NCBI RefSeq assembly: GCF_001025215.1
Contig: NZ_AP012330.1
Coordinates: forward strand, 1,860,001-1,924,000
Reading direction: 5' to 3'
Length of the DNA: 64,000 bases
DNA from: Bifidobacterium pseudocatenulatum DSM 20438 = JCM 1200 = LMG 10505
GTDB lineage: Bacteria; Actinomycetota; Actinomycetes; Actinomycetales; Bifidobacteriaceae
In this document: piece by piece, positions 26,965 to 34,973 of the stretch
Numbering within the stretch: the first letter of the stretch is position 1
How the letters are laid out: each line of letters opens with the position of its first letter
Position numbers and translations under genes: made by a program
Notes under the pieces: generated by a model
The model's input: the letters and a program-made list of their open reading frames with translations, nothing else
The model's database searches: none
Told to the model about the DNA's origin: nothing

Positions 26965-28509
26965 TCAGGCGGCACGCCTACGGTTGAGGGCGCGTTGCAC
27001 GGTTTCATGCGTGGAACCGGCACCCTGGCCGCGCACGCCGAAGAACACCATCAGCACCATCACGAAGCAGATTGCTGCACTGATACGAAGCGCCCACTGA
27101 ATGCCGAACACGTTGGCAGCCGCATACACGGCTTTTGTGCCACCAAGCGCAGTCCAACGAAGAGACGTGAACGTCTCCATCAAAATCACCAACACCGGAG
27201 CGCCAATCGCGCCCGCAATCTGACGAACCGTATTCGTCACCGCGGATCCGGCGCTCACCTCTTCCGGTTCCAAACAATTCAGTGACCATGTGGTGATCGG
27301 CATCAACACGAAACCCATGCCGATCTGGCGCACAAACTGCCAAATCGACACCCACCAAATCCACGAAGTCATGGAAATCAAACTCATCATGACCGTGCCG
27401 AAACACAAGGTAATCGTGCCTATCAACGCCACCGGACGTGCGCCGAAACGGTCAAGCACCTTACCACCGAAAAACTGCGAAATGCACTGGCCCAAAGCAC
27501 CCGGAAGCATCACCAGGCCGCTAATCGCAGCAGAATAGCCACGGCAATCCTGAATGTACAGGGGCATGATCACCATAATCGAACTGAACGCGAAGAACGA
27601 GAGCGCGGCCGTGATCGTGCCAACAGTAAAACTACGATTCTTCAACACGCTCAAATTCAACAGTGGCGGCTGCGCTTCAGGATTTTCAATCTGCCTGCGC
27701 GCGCCATGAATCTGGCGGAGCACAAACCAAATAATTCCCACAACGCCAATCACCATTGGCAGCCAAACCATAGGATTTACAAACGAATACGATTCAATAT
27801 TCGTAAAGCCGAACATTAGCCCGCCGAAACCGAAAATAGACAGTCCAACGGAAAAAAAGTCAGCCTTCGCGGTTTTATCGTTCTCACCGAAATTATGCAA
27901 TCCAAAATAGGCAAGAAGCAGCGAAATCACGCCGATAATGGTCAACGTGAGGAAAATTGAACGCCAACCGTTCAAGTCCGTCTGCACACCGCCAAGCGTC
28001 GGGCCGATCGCCGGAGCCACGCTCATCGCCATGCCAACCGTACCCATTGCGAAACCACGGCGAGACAGCGGATAAATCGAAAACACCGTGATCTGCAACA
28101 CCGGCCACATCACACCAGTGCCAACCGCCTCAAGCAAACGCCCGATCAGCACCATCAAAAAAGTTGGACCAAGCCAAGCGAACAGTGAACCGATCGTGAA
28201 CACAACCATGGAAACAAGCACGATTTCGCGCGTCGAAAAACGTCTCGTAAGGTATGCCGTAAGCGGCACCATCACGCCCATGACCAGCTGGAAAATCGAC
28301 GTCAGCCACTGACCGGTCGTAACGGAAATACCAAAATCACTGACGATTGTCGGCAACGCGGCGCTCAACTGCAATTGCGTGAAATTACCGACGAACGTAA
28401 TAAATGTAAGAATCGCAATGGAAATAAACGCCGTGCGCGTTAAATGACCGTCCTGATACGATTCCTCTCGAGTAAGCGCTCGAGACATGCTCCGCTTCGC
28501 TGACATCAA
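26965..28509 (-). CDS. MFS multidrug exporter, DHA2 (14-helix) type
   Basis: A 514-residue major facilitator with about 14 hydrophobic segments. The N-terminal AALPTIVSDFGISVTTGQWL and LTAYLTRRFSTREIV match the DHA2 (EmrB/QacA) group, and LLEAVGTGVMWPVLQ is near the motif C position. It probably exports drugs or toxic organic compounds with proton antiport. No adaptor (EmrA-like) or adjacent regulator is present. It faces the divergent diguanylate cyclase across a short region. Confidence 0.88.
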   Translation of the reverse strand: MMSAKRSMSRALTREESYQDGHLTRTAFISIAILTFITFVGNFTQLQLSAALPTIVSDFGISVTTGQWLTSIFQLVMGVMVPLTAYLTRRFSTREIVLVSMVVFTIGSLFAWLGPTFLMVLIGRLLEAVGTGVMWPVLQITVFSIYPLSRRGFAMGTVGMAMSVAPAIGPTLGGVQTDLNGWRSIFLTLTIIGVISLLLAYFGLHNFGENDKTAKADFFSVGLSIFGFGGLMFGFTNIESYSFVNPMVWLPMVIGVVGIIWFVLRQIHGARRQIENPEAQPPLLNLSVLKNRSFTVGTITAALSFFAFSSIMVIMPLYIQDCRGYSAAISGLVMLPGALGQCISQFFGGKVLDRFGARPVALIGTITLCFGTVMMSLISMTSWIWWVSIWQFVRQIGMGFVLMPITTWSLNCLEPEEVSAGSAVTNTVRQIAGAIGAPVLVILMETFTSLRWTALGGTKAVYAAANVFGIQWALRISAAICFVMVLMVFFGVRGQGAGSTHETVQRALNRRRAA

Positions 28510-28631
28510 TCACCTTCTCCACATTCAAACGCACAAACTATATGATAGCCCGTATGACAGAGGCATGGATATTCGCCTGCGGATTCCTGTTTTTGTCATT
28601 TCGGGGTAACGCTCCCCTATTTAGAGGTATC

Positions 28632-28701
28632 ATGGCACACGAAAGAGGTAGGCAAGTTTTCGACGCAGGCAGCGTCGAGGGGGGGGGGTGGGTGGAGGAT
28701 A
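28632..28701 (+). promoter_or_regulatory. Leader with G10 tract before diguanylate cyclase
   Basis: An ATG at 28632 with AGAGG four bases upstream begins a frame (MAHERGRQVFDAGSVEGGG) that runs through ten consecutive G at 28679-28688 and passes the cyclase start in a different frame. With nine or twelve G the leader would read straight into the cyclase. With the present ten G it stays out of frame and continues to 29111 over the cyclase start. A cyclase start at 28702 has GGAGG three bases before it. Slipped-strand change in the tract could thus change translation, or the spacing of a promoter. Confidence 0.55.
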
Positions 28702-29988
28702 ATGACAGTCAGGGCCATGTTCCACATCTGCATGGAGTTGTGGGGTATTTTCATATGCCTGATTTGCGCAGGCGGAATTTTCATTGCAACCCCACACAAA
28801 ACCAGACGAACTCGCATCAAAATACTCATGCAGATCGCCTGCATGCTTCTTCTTGGAACCGACGCGCTCAGCTGGTATTTTCGCGTAGATGCAGACGAAA
28901 CCGCATACTATATGGTTCGCATAAGCAATTTCTCAGTATTCTGCATCAACTATATTTTCATGAGTTTCTTCGCAACCTATGTTTGGTTGACAGTGAGCAA
29001 ACATCAGCATCGCAAACCAGCCGCATTGCGTGCTGTCTACGCATTATCCGTAATTGGAATTCTCTTACTTATCATCACACAATTCACTGGTCTTTTCTAC
29101 TATTTCGATGACCACAATCTTTACCATCGCGGTAATTTCTATCTTCTTTCGCAGGCAATTGCGGTCTTGGGAATCGCATTATGCCTCTTCATGTTGATCT
29201 CATATCGCAAGAATCTTGATCGCATTATTTTCCTTTCCATGATGTCGTTCTTCGTGCTACCAGTATTGGCGACCATCTACCAAGCACTGGCATACAGTTT
29301 TTCATTGCAATGTTTGGCGATCGTGATTTCCACACAGATTATGTTCGTCATGGACACCGTGGAAATGAACATGCGATTCCACTCGCAACAGGCCGCCTAC
29401 GAAAAAGCACGGTACGAAGCCGAACATGACGGCATGACCGGTTTGCTGAACAAGGAAGCGGGATGGAAACACATGCGCAAATATTTCGACCGCATGGATT
29501 CGCACGACGAAGCGATGCTGATGTTCGTCGACATCGACGATTTCAAAACCATCAACGACACATACGGACACACGGTCGGCGATTTCTGGATCCGCGAGGT
29601 CGCATCCCAACTTCGGCACATCTACCGGCAAGATGACATTATCTGCCGATATGGCGGTGACGAATTCTTGGCGCTTATTCGCAACACCGCCAGCGAACAG
29701 GTGCTTGAAACCACGCTGGGCATGTTCTTCCAACAGTTGGCACGCACCTCGGAACAGCACGGGCAAGACGTGCATTGCAGCGTAGGCGTGTGCCGCATTG
29801 CAGCCGCTGACGGTGCCAGCCTTGGCACGGGGCGCGCCGATGGAGACGCGATCGGAAGCGTGGATTTCGACCAATGCGTCGCACAGGCCGACTTGGCGCT
29901 GTACGAAACCAAACGATTCAACAAAGGAACGTTCACCGTCTACAACTACGACCGTTCCCAGCCAGCACCCGCAAATATCCGCGCCTAA
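28702..29988 (+). CDS. Membrane diguanylate cyclase (GGDEF)
   Basis: A 428-residue protein. The first 225 residues are seven or so hydrophobic segments, probably a membrane sensor; the C-terminal GGDEF domain (about 255-420) has an intact active site RYGGDEF at 316-322. RQDD at 309-312 lies exactly five residues before GGDEF and is the allosteric inhibitory I-site (RxxD). DGMTGLLNKEAG and MFVDIDDFKTINDTYGH mark the domain start and metal site. It makes cyclic di-GMP. No phosphodiesterase or PilZ gene lies in the window. The G10 tract just upstream may make its expression variable. Confidence 0.9.
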   Translation: MTVRAMFHICMELWGIFICLICAGGIFIATPHKTRRTRIKILMQIACMLLLGTDALSWYFRVDADETAYYMVRISNFSVFCINYIFMSFFATYVWLTVSKHQHRKPAALRAVYALSVIGILLLIITQFTGLFYYFDDHNLYHRGNFYLLSQAIAVLGIALCLFMLISYRKNLDRIIFLSMMSFFVLPVLATIYQALAYSFSLQCLAIVISTQIMFVMDTVEMNMRFHSQQAAYEKARYEAEHDGMTGLLNKEAGWKHMRKYFDRMDSHDEAMLMFVDIDDFKTINDTYGHTVGDFWIREVASQLRHIYRQDDIICRYGGDEFLALIRNTASEQVLETTLGMFFQQLARTSEQHGQDVHCSVGVCRIAAADGASLGTGRADGDAIGSVDFDQCVAQADLALYETKRFNKGTFTVYNYDRSQPAPANIRA

Positions 29989-29998
29989 ATGAGCAGCT

Positions 29999-30805
29999 TC
30001 AGCTTTCCGGCAATTCCTGCGCTGGGCAACCGTGCAATACGGAAAGCATCGCCCGCTTTTCCTGCGAAGTGACAGTCAGCCCGTACTTGTCTTTCACGCC
30101 AATCTGCCGGGCCACGTAATCGCAACGGTATTCACTGTTCGTCGGCAGCCAGTATGCGGCCGAAGCGGAACCCTTCTGCTGATTCGCGGGCCCATCCACG
30201 GCCAGCAGATTGTACATGTCGTTGCCGAATTGGTACAGCTTCGCATGATCCCACGTGTTCGCGCCCGACTGCCACGCATTTTCCAACGCGACCACATGAT
30301 CGATCTGCACCGCCGAAGACGTTTTCACTCCACGTACGAATTGGATGGTCTGACCGGTATACGGATCGTCAAGCGTGCCCGACGCAACCTGGCAGCTACG
30401 GCCGTTCTTATATTGCACGTCCGTCAGATCGCGCGCGAGCACGTCTTCGCGCACGTCGCAACCGTTGCCATCGTCGTCGGTTTCGCGGAATCCGAACGCA
30501 TCGCGATCATATCCGGCCTTGCTGGGATTGTCGTCGACGGTAAGTTTTTCCAACGTTTCCGCAGCTGTGCCGGTTGCCGTGTACTCGCCGGTGATTTCGC
30601 CTACGGTCGGATTGACTTTCGGCAGCAGCATGCCGATAGTGACGCCGATTACCGCAACGACTACCAGCAAAATAAGAATACGTTCCAGCGGACCGTCGGC
30701 GTTGATCCAACTTTTTTTGAACCGCTTGCCGGCCCGCTGGATATCACGCACGTCGCGTTCAATATTCCGATAATTATAAGAATTACGATTATTCTTTCGA
30801 GGCAT
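29999..30805 (-). CDS. Membrane-anchored or secreted HNH nuclease (DUF1524-like)
   Basis: A 268-residue protein with a basic N-terminus, one membrane helix (about residues 43-60) and an extracellular domain with the motif QIDHVVALENAWQSGA followed by DHAKLYQFGNDMYNLLAVD. These form the His-Asn-His site of the HNH/DUF1524 type. A helix and outside-facing domain suggest an anchored nuclease. It might degrade external DNA; it has no visible toxin delivery signal. It has no operon partner, sitting between converging or separate genes. Confidence 0.8.
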   Translation of the reverse strand: MPRKNNRNSYNYRNIERDVRDIQRAGKRFKKSWINADGPLERILILLVVVAVIGVTIGMLLPKVNPTVGEITGEYTATGTAAETLEKLTVDDNPSKAGYDRDAFGFRETDDDGNGCDVREDVLARDLTDVQYKNGRSCQVASGTLDDPYTGQTIQFVRGVKTSSAVQIDHVVALENAWQSGANTWDHAKLYQFGNDMYNLLAVDGPANQQKGSASAAYWLPTNSEYRCDYVARQIGVKDKYGLTVTSQEKRAMLSVLHGCPAQELPES

Positions 30806-30845
30806 AATTATTAAAAATAATACGAAATTATGGAATTACGGAGTA

Positions 30846-31700
30846 TCAGGCGTACGTGAACGTCATCGGATCATGTCCGGCGCGCGTCGGACCGTCAAGC
30901 GCGTCGATCGCGGCATGTTCTTCAGGGGTGAGCACGAATCCAAACAAATCGAGATTCTGCTTCTGCCGATCCGCATGCACCGACTTGGGGATGATGATCG
31001 TGCCATTTTCGATATGCCAACGCAGAATCACCTGCGCAGGGGTAACCCCATGCTCCGCTGCGATGCGCTCAATCGCACCGTTTCCGGCGTTCAAATCAGC
31101 ACCGCGAGCCATCGGCGAATATGCTTCCACGGCAATGCCGTGCGCCTTGCAATAGTCCACGACCTCGCGCTGCTGCCAAGTCGGATGCAGCTCAATCTGG
31201 TTGACGGCAGGATATTCGCCGGTCTCCTCATGCAAGCGGTCGAGATGCTCGGGCAGGAAATTGCACACACCCAGCGTGCGCACGCGCCCCTCCGCGCGGA
31301 ATTCCTGGAACGCCTTCCACGTTTCGCTGGAACGCCAGTCGAACGGGGTGGGCCAATGCAGCATGTACATGTCGACATAATCGAGCTGCAGCAAGCCAAG
31401 CTGGCGGTCGAACGCCTTGCGTGCGCTGTCATACCCCTGCTCGGAATCGCGCAGTTTCGTCGTAACCCACAGGTTTTTGCGCTGCTCACCTTCCGTGAAT
31501 CCCGCATTGTTCAGCGCGCGACCCACGCCGGCCTCATTGTTGTACCCCGCCGCGCCGTCGATATGACGGTAGCCGGCTTCCAGCGCACTCTCCACTACGG
31601 GGGTAACGCCCTCATCGTCGATGCGCAGCACGCCCAAGCCGATTTGCGGAATCAGATTGCCGTCGTTCAATGTGACCATGGGGGTATGGAAGGTTTCCAT
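30846..31700 (-). CDS. Aldo/keto reductase
   Basis: A 284-residue NAD(P)H-dependent oxidoreductase of the aldo/keto reductase family, close in length and motifs to 2,5-diketo-gluconate reductases. The catalytic tetrad is visible as Asp in GYRHIDGAAGYNNE, Tyr in the same block, Lys in WVTTKLRD and His in MYMLHWPTPF. IIIPKSVHADRQKQNLDLF is the cofactor motif near the C-terminus. It would reduce aldehydes or ketones. It is monocistronic as far as can be seen. Confidence 0.9.
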   Translation of the reverse strand: METFHTPMVTLNDGNLIPQIGLGVLRIDDEGVTPVVESALEAGYRHIDGAAGYNNEAGVGRALNNAGFTEGEQRKNLWVTTKLRDSEQGYDSARKAFDRQLGLLQLDYVDMYMLHWPTPFDWRSSETWKAFQEFRAEGRVRTLGVCNFLPEHLDRLHEETGEYPAVNQIELHPTWQQREVVDYCKAHGIAVEAYSPMARGADLNAGNGAIERIAAEHGVTPAQVILRWHIENGTIIIPKSVHADRQKQNLDLFGFVLTPEEHAAIDALDGPTRAGHDPMTFTYA

Positions 31701-31946
31701 GCGTTGTCCTTTCGAAGGCTGTGTTTCAGGCGATTATTCTCAACCGTTCTCATGCTTGTTCCAGCTTAGCCGCAGGTCGCCGCAATTCGGCCATATTTCG
31801 TGGCACATGCCTCGCATTGCGTCTTGGAACGGTTCGGACGCGCCGTTGCATGAGTCGCGCATATGCCGACAGATGATATGCGCGTACGTAACATAACCGC
31901 GCAGTCTCGTGCGCTATAACATTGCTCGGATAAGAGGGCGACGAAC

Positions 31947-33278
31947 ATGAACAGTACAGACGACGCGAACGATATGGACGGCATGGGAGGCATGGTCAAT
32001 GCGGGTGCGACGGATGGCGTGGAATGCTGGGAAACGGCACGGGCGAATCACGATTTCTCTTCCCGCCATGGGCACGCGCTTGCCGGCATGCTTGGACCTG
32101 CTTTTGTGGCGGCCGTCGCCTACGTGGATCCCGGCAATGTGGCGGCGAATATCACATCCGGCGCGAGGTACGGATATCTGCTGGTGTGGGTGCTGGTACT
32201 CGCCAATTGTATGAGCGTGCTCATTCAATATCAGTCCGCAAAACTTGGTATCGTCACCGGAAAAAGTCTTCCCGAAATCCTGGGAGAACGACTTGGCGAC
32301 GGCGGTCGATTCATGTTTTTCATGCAAGCGGAAGTCATTGCAATAGCGACTGATCTTGCGGAAGTAATTGGCGGCGCAATCGCACTGAAATTATTATTTG
32401 GACTTCCGCTTTTTATTGGTGGGTGCATAATCGGCATTATTTCTACGGTCTTGCTTATTTTTCAAAAGAGTGCCACGCATCATATTTTTGAAAAGCTGAT
32501 TATCGCATTGCTGCTGGTGATTACTTTTGGATTTATTGCAGGCCTTTTTATTGATCCACCAAATCCTGCGCAAGTTTTACAAGGTCTTGTTCCGCATTTC
32601 AAAGGAACCGAAACGGTATTGATGGCAACTTCCATGCTGGGCGCCACGGTGATGCCGCACGCGATTTGCCTGCATTCCACGCTGGTGAACGACCATTACG
32701 TGCCAGGAGAGCCCAAACCGAGCGTAAAGACCCTGCTACACGGAAGCAAAATAGACGTGTTCTGGGCATTATTACTTGCTGGATCGGTGAATCTTGCACT
32801 ATTGATTCTTGCGGCGAATTCATTGCATGGCATGACCGGCACGGATACGATCGAGGGTGCGCAACAGGCCATTCAGCATGTGCTAGGTCCGGTGATCGGC
32901 ACGATTTTCTCGGTCGGACTGCTGGCTTCCAGCCTGAGTTCCACGTCGGTCGGCACATATGCGGGCGCCGAAATCATGCATGGACTGCTGCGGATCAAAG
33001 CGCCGATGTGGGCATGCCGCGTGGTGACGCTCGTACCGGCGTTGGTGGTGTTGTGGTTTGCTAAGAATCCGACGGAAGCGCTGATCATAGGGCAAGTTGT
33101 GCTGTCGATCGGCATTCCATTTGCGATTATTCCGCTGATGAAATACACTCACGATCGATCATTAATGGGCGATTATGTGGATGGTCCGGTGAAATTCGCG
33201 ATCAATATGGTAGTTGTTTCGCCGATTGTCGCACTTAACGTGATTCTTGTAATTCTCACGCTCTCCGGTCGTTCCTGA
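31947..33278 (+). CDS. mntH: Nramp-type divalent metal transporter
   Basis: A 443-residue transporter with about 11 membrane helices. It has both metal-site signatures: YVDPGNVAANITSGA in helix 1 and the MPHAICLHSTLVND motif in helix 6. It imports Mn2+ (and possibly Fe2+) with protons. The first 50 residues are a hydrophilic extension rich in Asp and Gly. No MntR-like binding site was identified upstream with confidence. It stands alone. Confidence 0.9.
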   Translation: MNSTDDANDMDGMGGMVNAGATDGVECWETARANHDFSSRHGHALAGMLGPAFVAAVAYVDPGNVAANITSGARYGYLLVWVLVLANCMSVLIQYQSAKLGIVTGKSLPEILGERLGDGGRFMFFMQAEVIAIATDLAEVIGGAIALKLLFGLPLFIGGCIIGIISTVLLIFQKSATHHIFEKLIIALLLVITFGFIAGLFIDPPNPAQVLQGLVPHFKGTETVLMATSMLGATVMPHAICLHSTLVNDHYVPGEPKPSVKTLLHGSKIDVFWALLLAGSVNLALLILAANSLHGMTGTDTIEGAQQAIQHVLGPVIGTIFSVGLLASSLSSTSVGTYAGAEIMHGLLRIKAPMWACRVVTLVPALVVLWFAKNPTEALIIGQVVLSIGIPFAIIPLMKYTHDRSLMGDYVDGPVKFAINMVVVSPIVALNVILVILTLSGRS

Positions 33279-33343
33279 TGTGGGTCCCATTTCGGTGTCC
33301 GCACAGTCGACCGGCGCAGCTGCCCGCGCAGGAATTGCCGGAA

Positions 33344-33533
33344 CACCGAGGTTGATTCGGGTCTGCACAACCTCGGTTCCGTGTCTGCATAAGTCTGATT
33401 TTGCGTCTGCACAAGTCCGGAATTGGCCCTGAAATCGGAGTTGCGCAGACGGGCCAGGAAACCGAAAACGCAAGTTCGGACGAAACCTGTCTGCCTAAGT
33501 CGCAAGTCAGGCCTGAAATCAGACTTGCGCAGA
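33344..33533. repeat. Cluster of palindromic repeats related to 19314-19410
   Basis: Between mntH and the next LacI gene (477 bases with no gene) the sequence has several inverted repeats. One has ACCGAGGTT/AACCTCGGT arms (33344-33352, 33370-33378). Two further units of about 50 bases each have GTCTGC(A/C)(C/T)AAGTC arms, a conserved GCCTGAAATC centre and an inverted TTGCGCAGAC arm (about 33403-33451 and 33489-33533). GTCTGCACAA occurs at 33361 and 33404 and at 19365, GTCTGCATAA at 33383. The unit is like a REP/BIME element. Confidence 0.65.
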
Positions 33534-33638
33534 CGGAAAAACCTGCCAAACCGGCAATACGGGAATGAAAATCAAGAACAGATACCCCCTAAAAAGGCGT
33601 TTGGCAAGGAAACTGCACAAACATCGCGAGCTGCGTCG

Positions 33639-33752
33639 CGAAGCCAACGATACGAAACCAACAGCACAAAGGGCGATAGCGCGAAATCAACGGCACGAAG
33701 GACAACGGTACGAAACCGATGGCTCGAAGGGCGACGGCACGAAACCAACGGC
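33639..33752. repeat. 29-bp minisatellite next to LacI stop codon
   Basis: Eight half-units of alternating 14 and 15 bases form about four 29-bp repeats. Each half starts with CGAA or CAAA and alternates between the types CGAAACCAACGGCA and CGAAGGGCGACGGCA. The array runs almost to the stop of the LacI gene (33756). No spacer of unique sequence separates the units, so it is not a CRISPR array. Confidence 0.75.
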
Positions 33753-33755
33753 GAG

Positions 33756-34832
33756 CTACACGCGCGTGGTGGCGCGGGCGATCACGTGCGACTGGGTGGT
33801 GATGTAACTCGGCTCCAGCACACGCGTGCCGTCGATCCGGTCGAGAATGCGGCTGACCGCAGTCGGCGCAATCCAGTCGAGACAAGAATCCATGGTGGTC
33901 AGCGGAGGCTGGAAATATGCGGCTTCTTCAATATTGTCGAAGCCGATCACCTGCATCTGTTCAGGCACGGAAATGCCGTTCGCAGCCAAAGTGAACAGCG
34001 CACCCAACGCAAGCTGGTCATTGAACGCCACAATACCGTCGAATGGAATCCCGGAATCAATAAGCTGCTGCGTAATGCGAGCGCCGGAACCAATCGTCCA
34101 ATCCTGCCCAGTGCTCATTACCAGTCGGGAATCGAATGCCGCTCCCCGCGCGGCGCACGCTTCGAGCACGCCGCGAAGTCGCAGTTGCGCATTGCCTTCC
34201 ACTGCTTCACGCACGGAATCGATATGCTCCGGTTCGGTTCGCGATCCGACCACCGCGAGCCGGGTTGCGCCATGGTCGAACAGGTATTCGGCTGCGAGTC
34301 GGGCTTCCTGAATATCGTCGGGGGTAACATGGTCGGCTTTGCCGTGTGTGGAACGCGCGCCCACGCATACGAGCGGATAGTCCACGTCCAAGTCCGCCGC
34401 TTCAAGGTTTTCGACTTCGGAGATCGACAGGATCATGCCGTCCGAGACGGTGGTGTTGAAGTTGCGCAGGAGTGATTGCGCTCCTTGTGCGGATCCTTCG
34501 GCGTAGGTGGTGACGTATACGGAGTAGCCGTAGCCGCGGGCCGCGTCGATTACGCGGTTGGCGAGCTCCGACAGGTATGGGGCGGTCAATGTTGGTACGG
34601 CGAGTGTGATGAAACCGGTTTTGCCGCGGTTGAGATTGCGCGCGGACACGTTCACGCGGTATCCGAGTCGGTCGATGACTTCCTGGACTTTTTCTCGCGT
34701 GGAGTCGGTCATACGGCCGGAATGGTTGATCACGTTGGATGCGGTTTTGAGTGAAACGCCTGCCTCTTCGGCCACGTCTCGTAGGGTGACGCGTTTTTTG
34801 TCCGGCTTCGGCTCCGGCTTTGACTCGCCCAT
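33756..34832 (-). CDS. LacI-family regulator of the beta-galactoside cluster (GosR-like)
   Basis: A 358-residue regulator with an N-terminal LacI helix-turn-helix (VTLRDVAEEAGVSLKTASNV), the hinge DRLGYRVNVSARNL and a periplasmic-binding-like sugar domain with DGIVAFNDQLALGALF. It lies downstream of the beta-galactosidase and transport genes on the same strand, an arrangement that resembles the gos (galacto-oligosaccharide) cluster of B. breve. It most likely represses the transport operon until a galactoside-derived inducer binds. A 15-bp dyad sits 28 bases upstream of its own start. Confidence 0.88.
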   Translation of the reverse strand: MGESKPEPKPDKKRVTLRDVAEEAGVSLKTASNVINHSGRMTDSTREKVQEVIDRLGYRVNVSARNLNRGKTGFITLAVPTLTAPYLSELANRVIDAARGYGYSVYVTTYAEGSAQGAQSLLRNFNTTVSDGMILSISEVENLEAADLDVDYPLVCVGARSTHGKADHVTPDDIQEARLAAEYLFDHGATRLAVVGSRTEPEHIDSVREAVEGNAQLRLRGVLEACAARGAAFDSRLVMSTGQDWTIGSGARITQQLIDSGIPFDGIVAFNDQLALGALFTLAANGISVPEQMQVIGFDNIEEAAYFQPPLTTMDSCLDWIAPTAVSRILDRIDGTRVLEPSYITTQSHVIARATTRV

Positions 34833-34860
34833 GTTCGTCTCCGTGATTGTTGAATATGCC

Positions 34861-34875
34861 GGTAAAAAGTTTACC
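34861..34875. promoter_or_regulatory. Palindrome GGTAAAAAGTTTACC before LacI gene, probable operator
   Basis: GGTAAA and TTTACC flank three bases, a shape common for LacI operators. It lies 28-43 bases upstream of the regulator start, where autorepression would work. It differs from the operators at 41146-41191, so it may be bound by another LacI protein. Confidence 0.5.
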
Positions 34876-34885
34876 AGTTATGGCA

Positions 34886-34919
34886 AGCCCGCCATTCTTG
34901 AGTTTCAGAATGGCGGGCT
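34886..34919 (-). terminator. Terminator of beta-galactosidase gene
   Basis: Thirteen perfect base pairs (AGCCCGCCATTCT/AGAATGGCGGGCT) with an eight-base loop lie about 55 bases after the GH42 stop. The U-run is short, so termination may be partial. Confidence 0.6.
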
Positions 34920-34973
34920 CAGGTTGTGTGAGATTGTTGTGTTACGCAATCAATTGCGCGAAATTATGCGGAA

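Noticed and set aside
28542..29111. A 189-residue frame overlapping the diguanylate cyclase start
   Set aside because: After the G10 tract it reads out of frame through the clear membrane domain of the cyclase. Only its first 23 codons are considered, as a possible leader.
33639..33752. 29-bp repeats thought of as a small CRISPR array
   Set aside because: The units are contiguous and degenerate, with no unique spacers, so this is a minisatellite.
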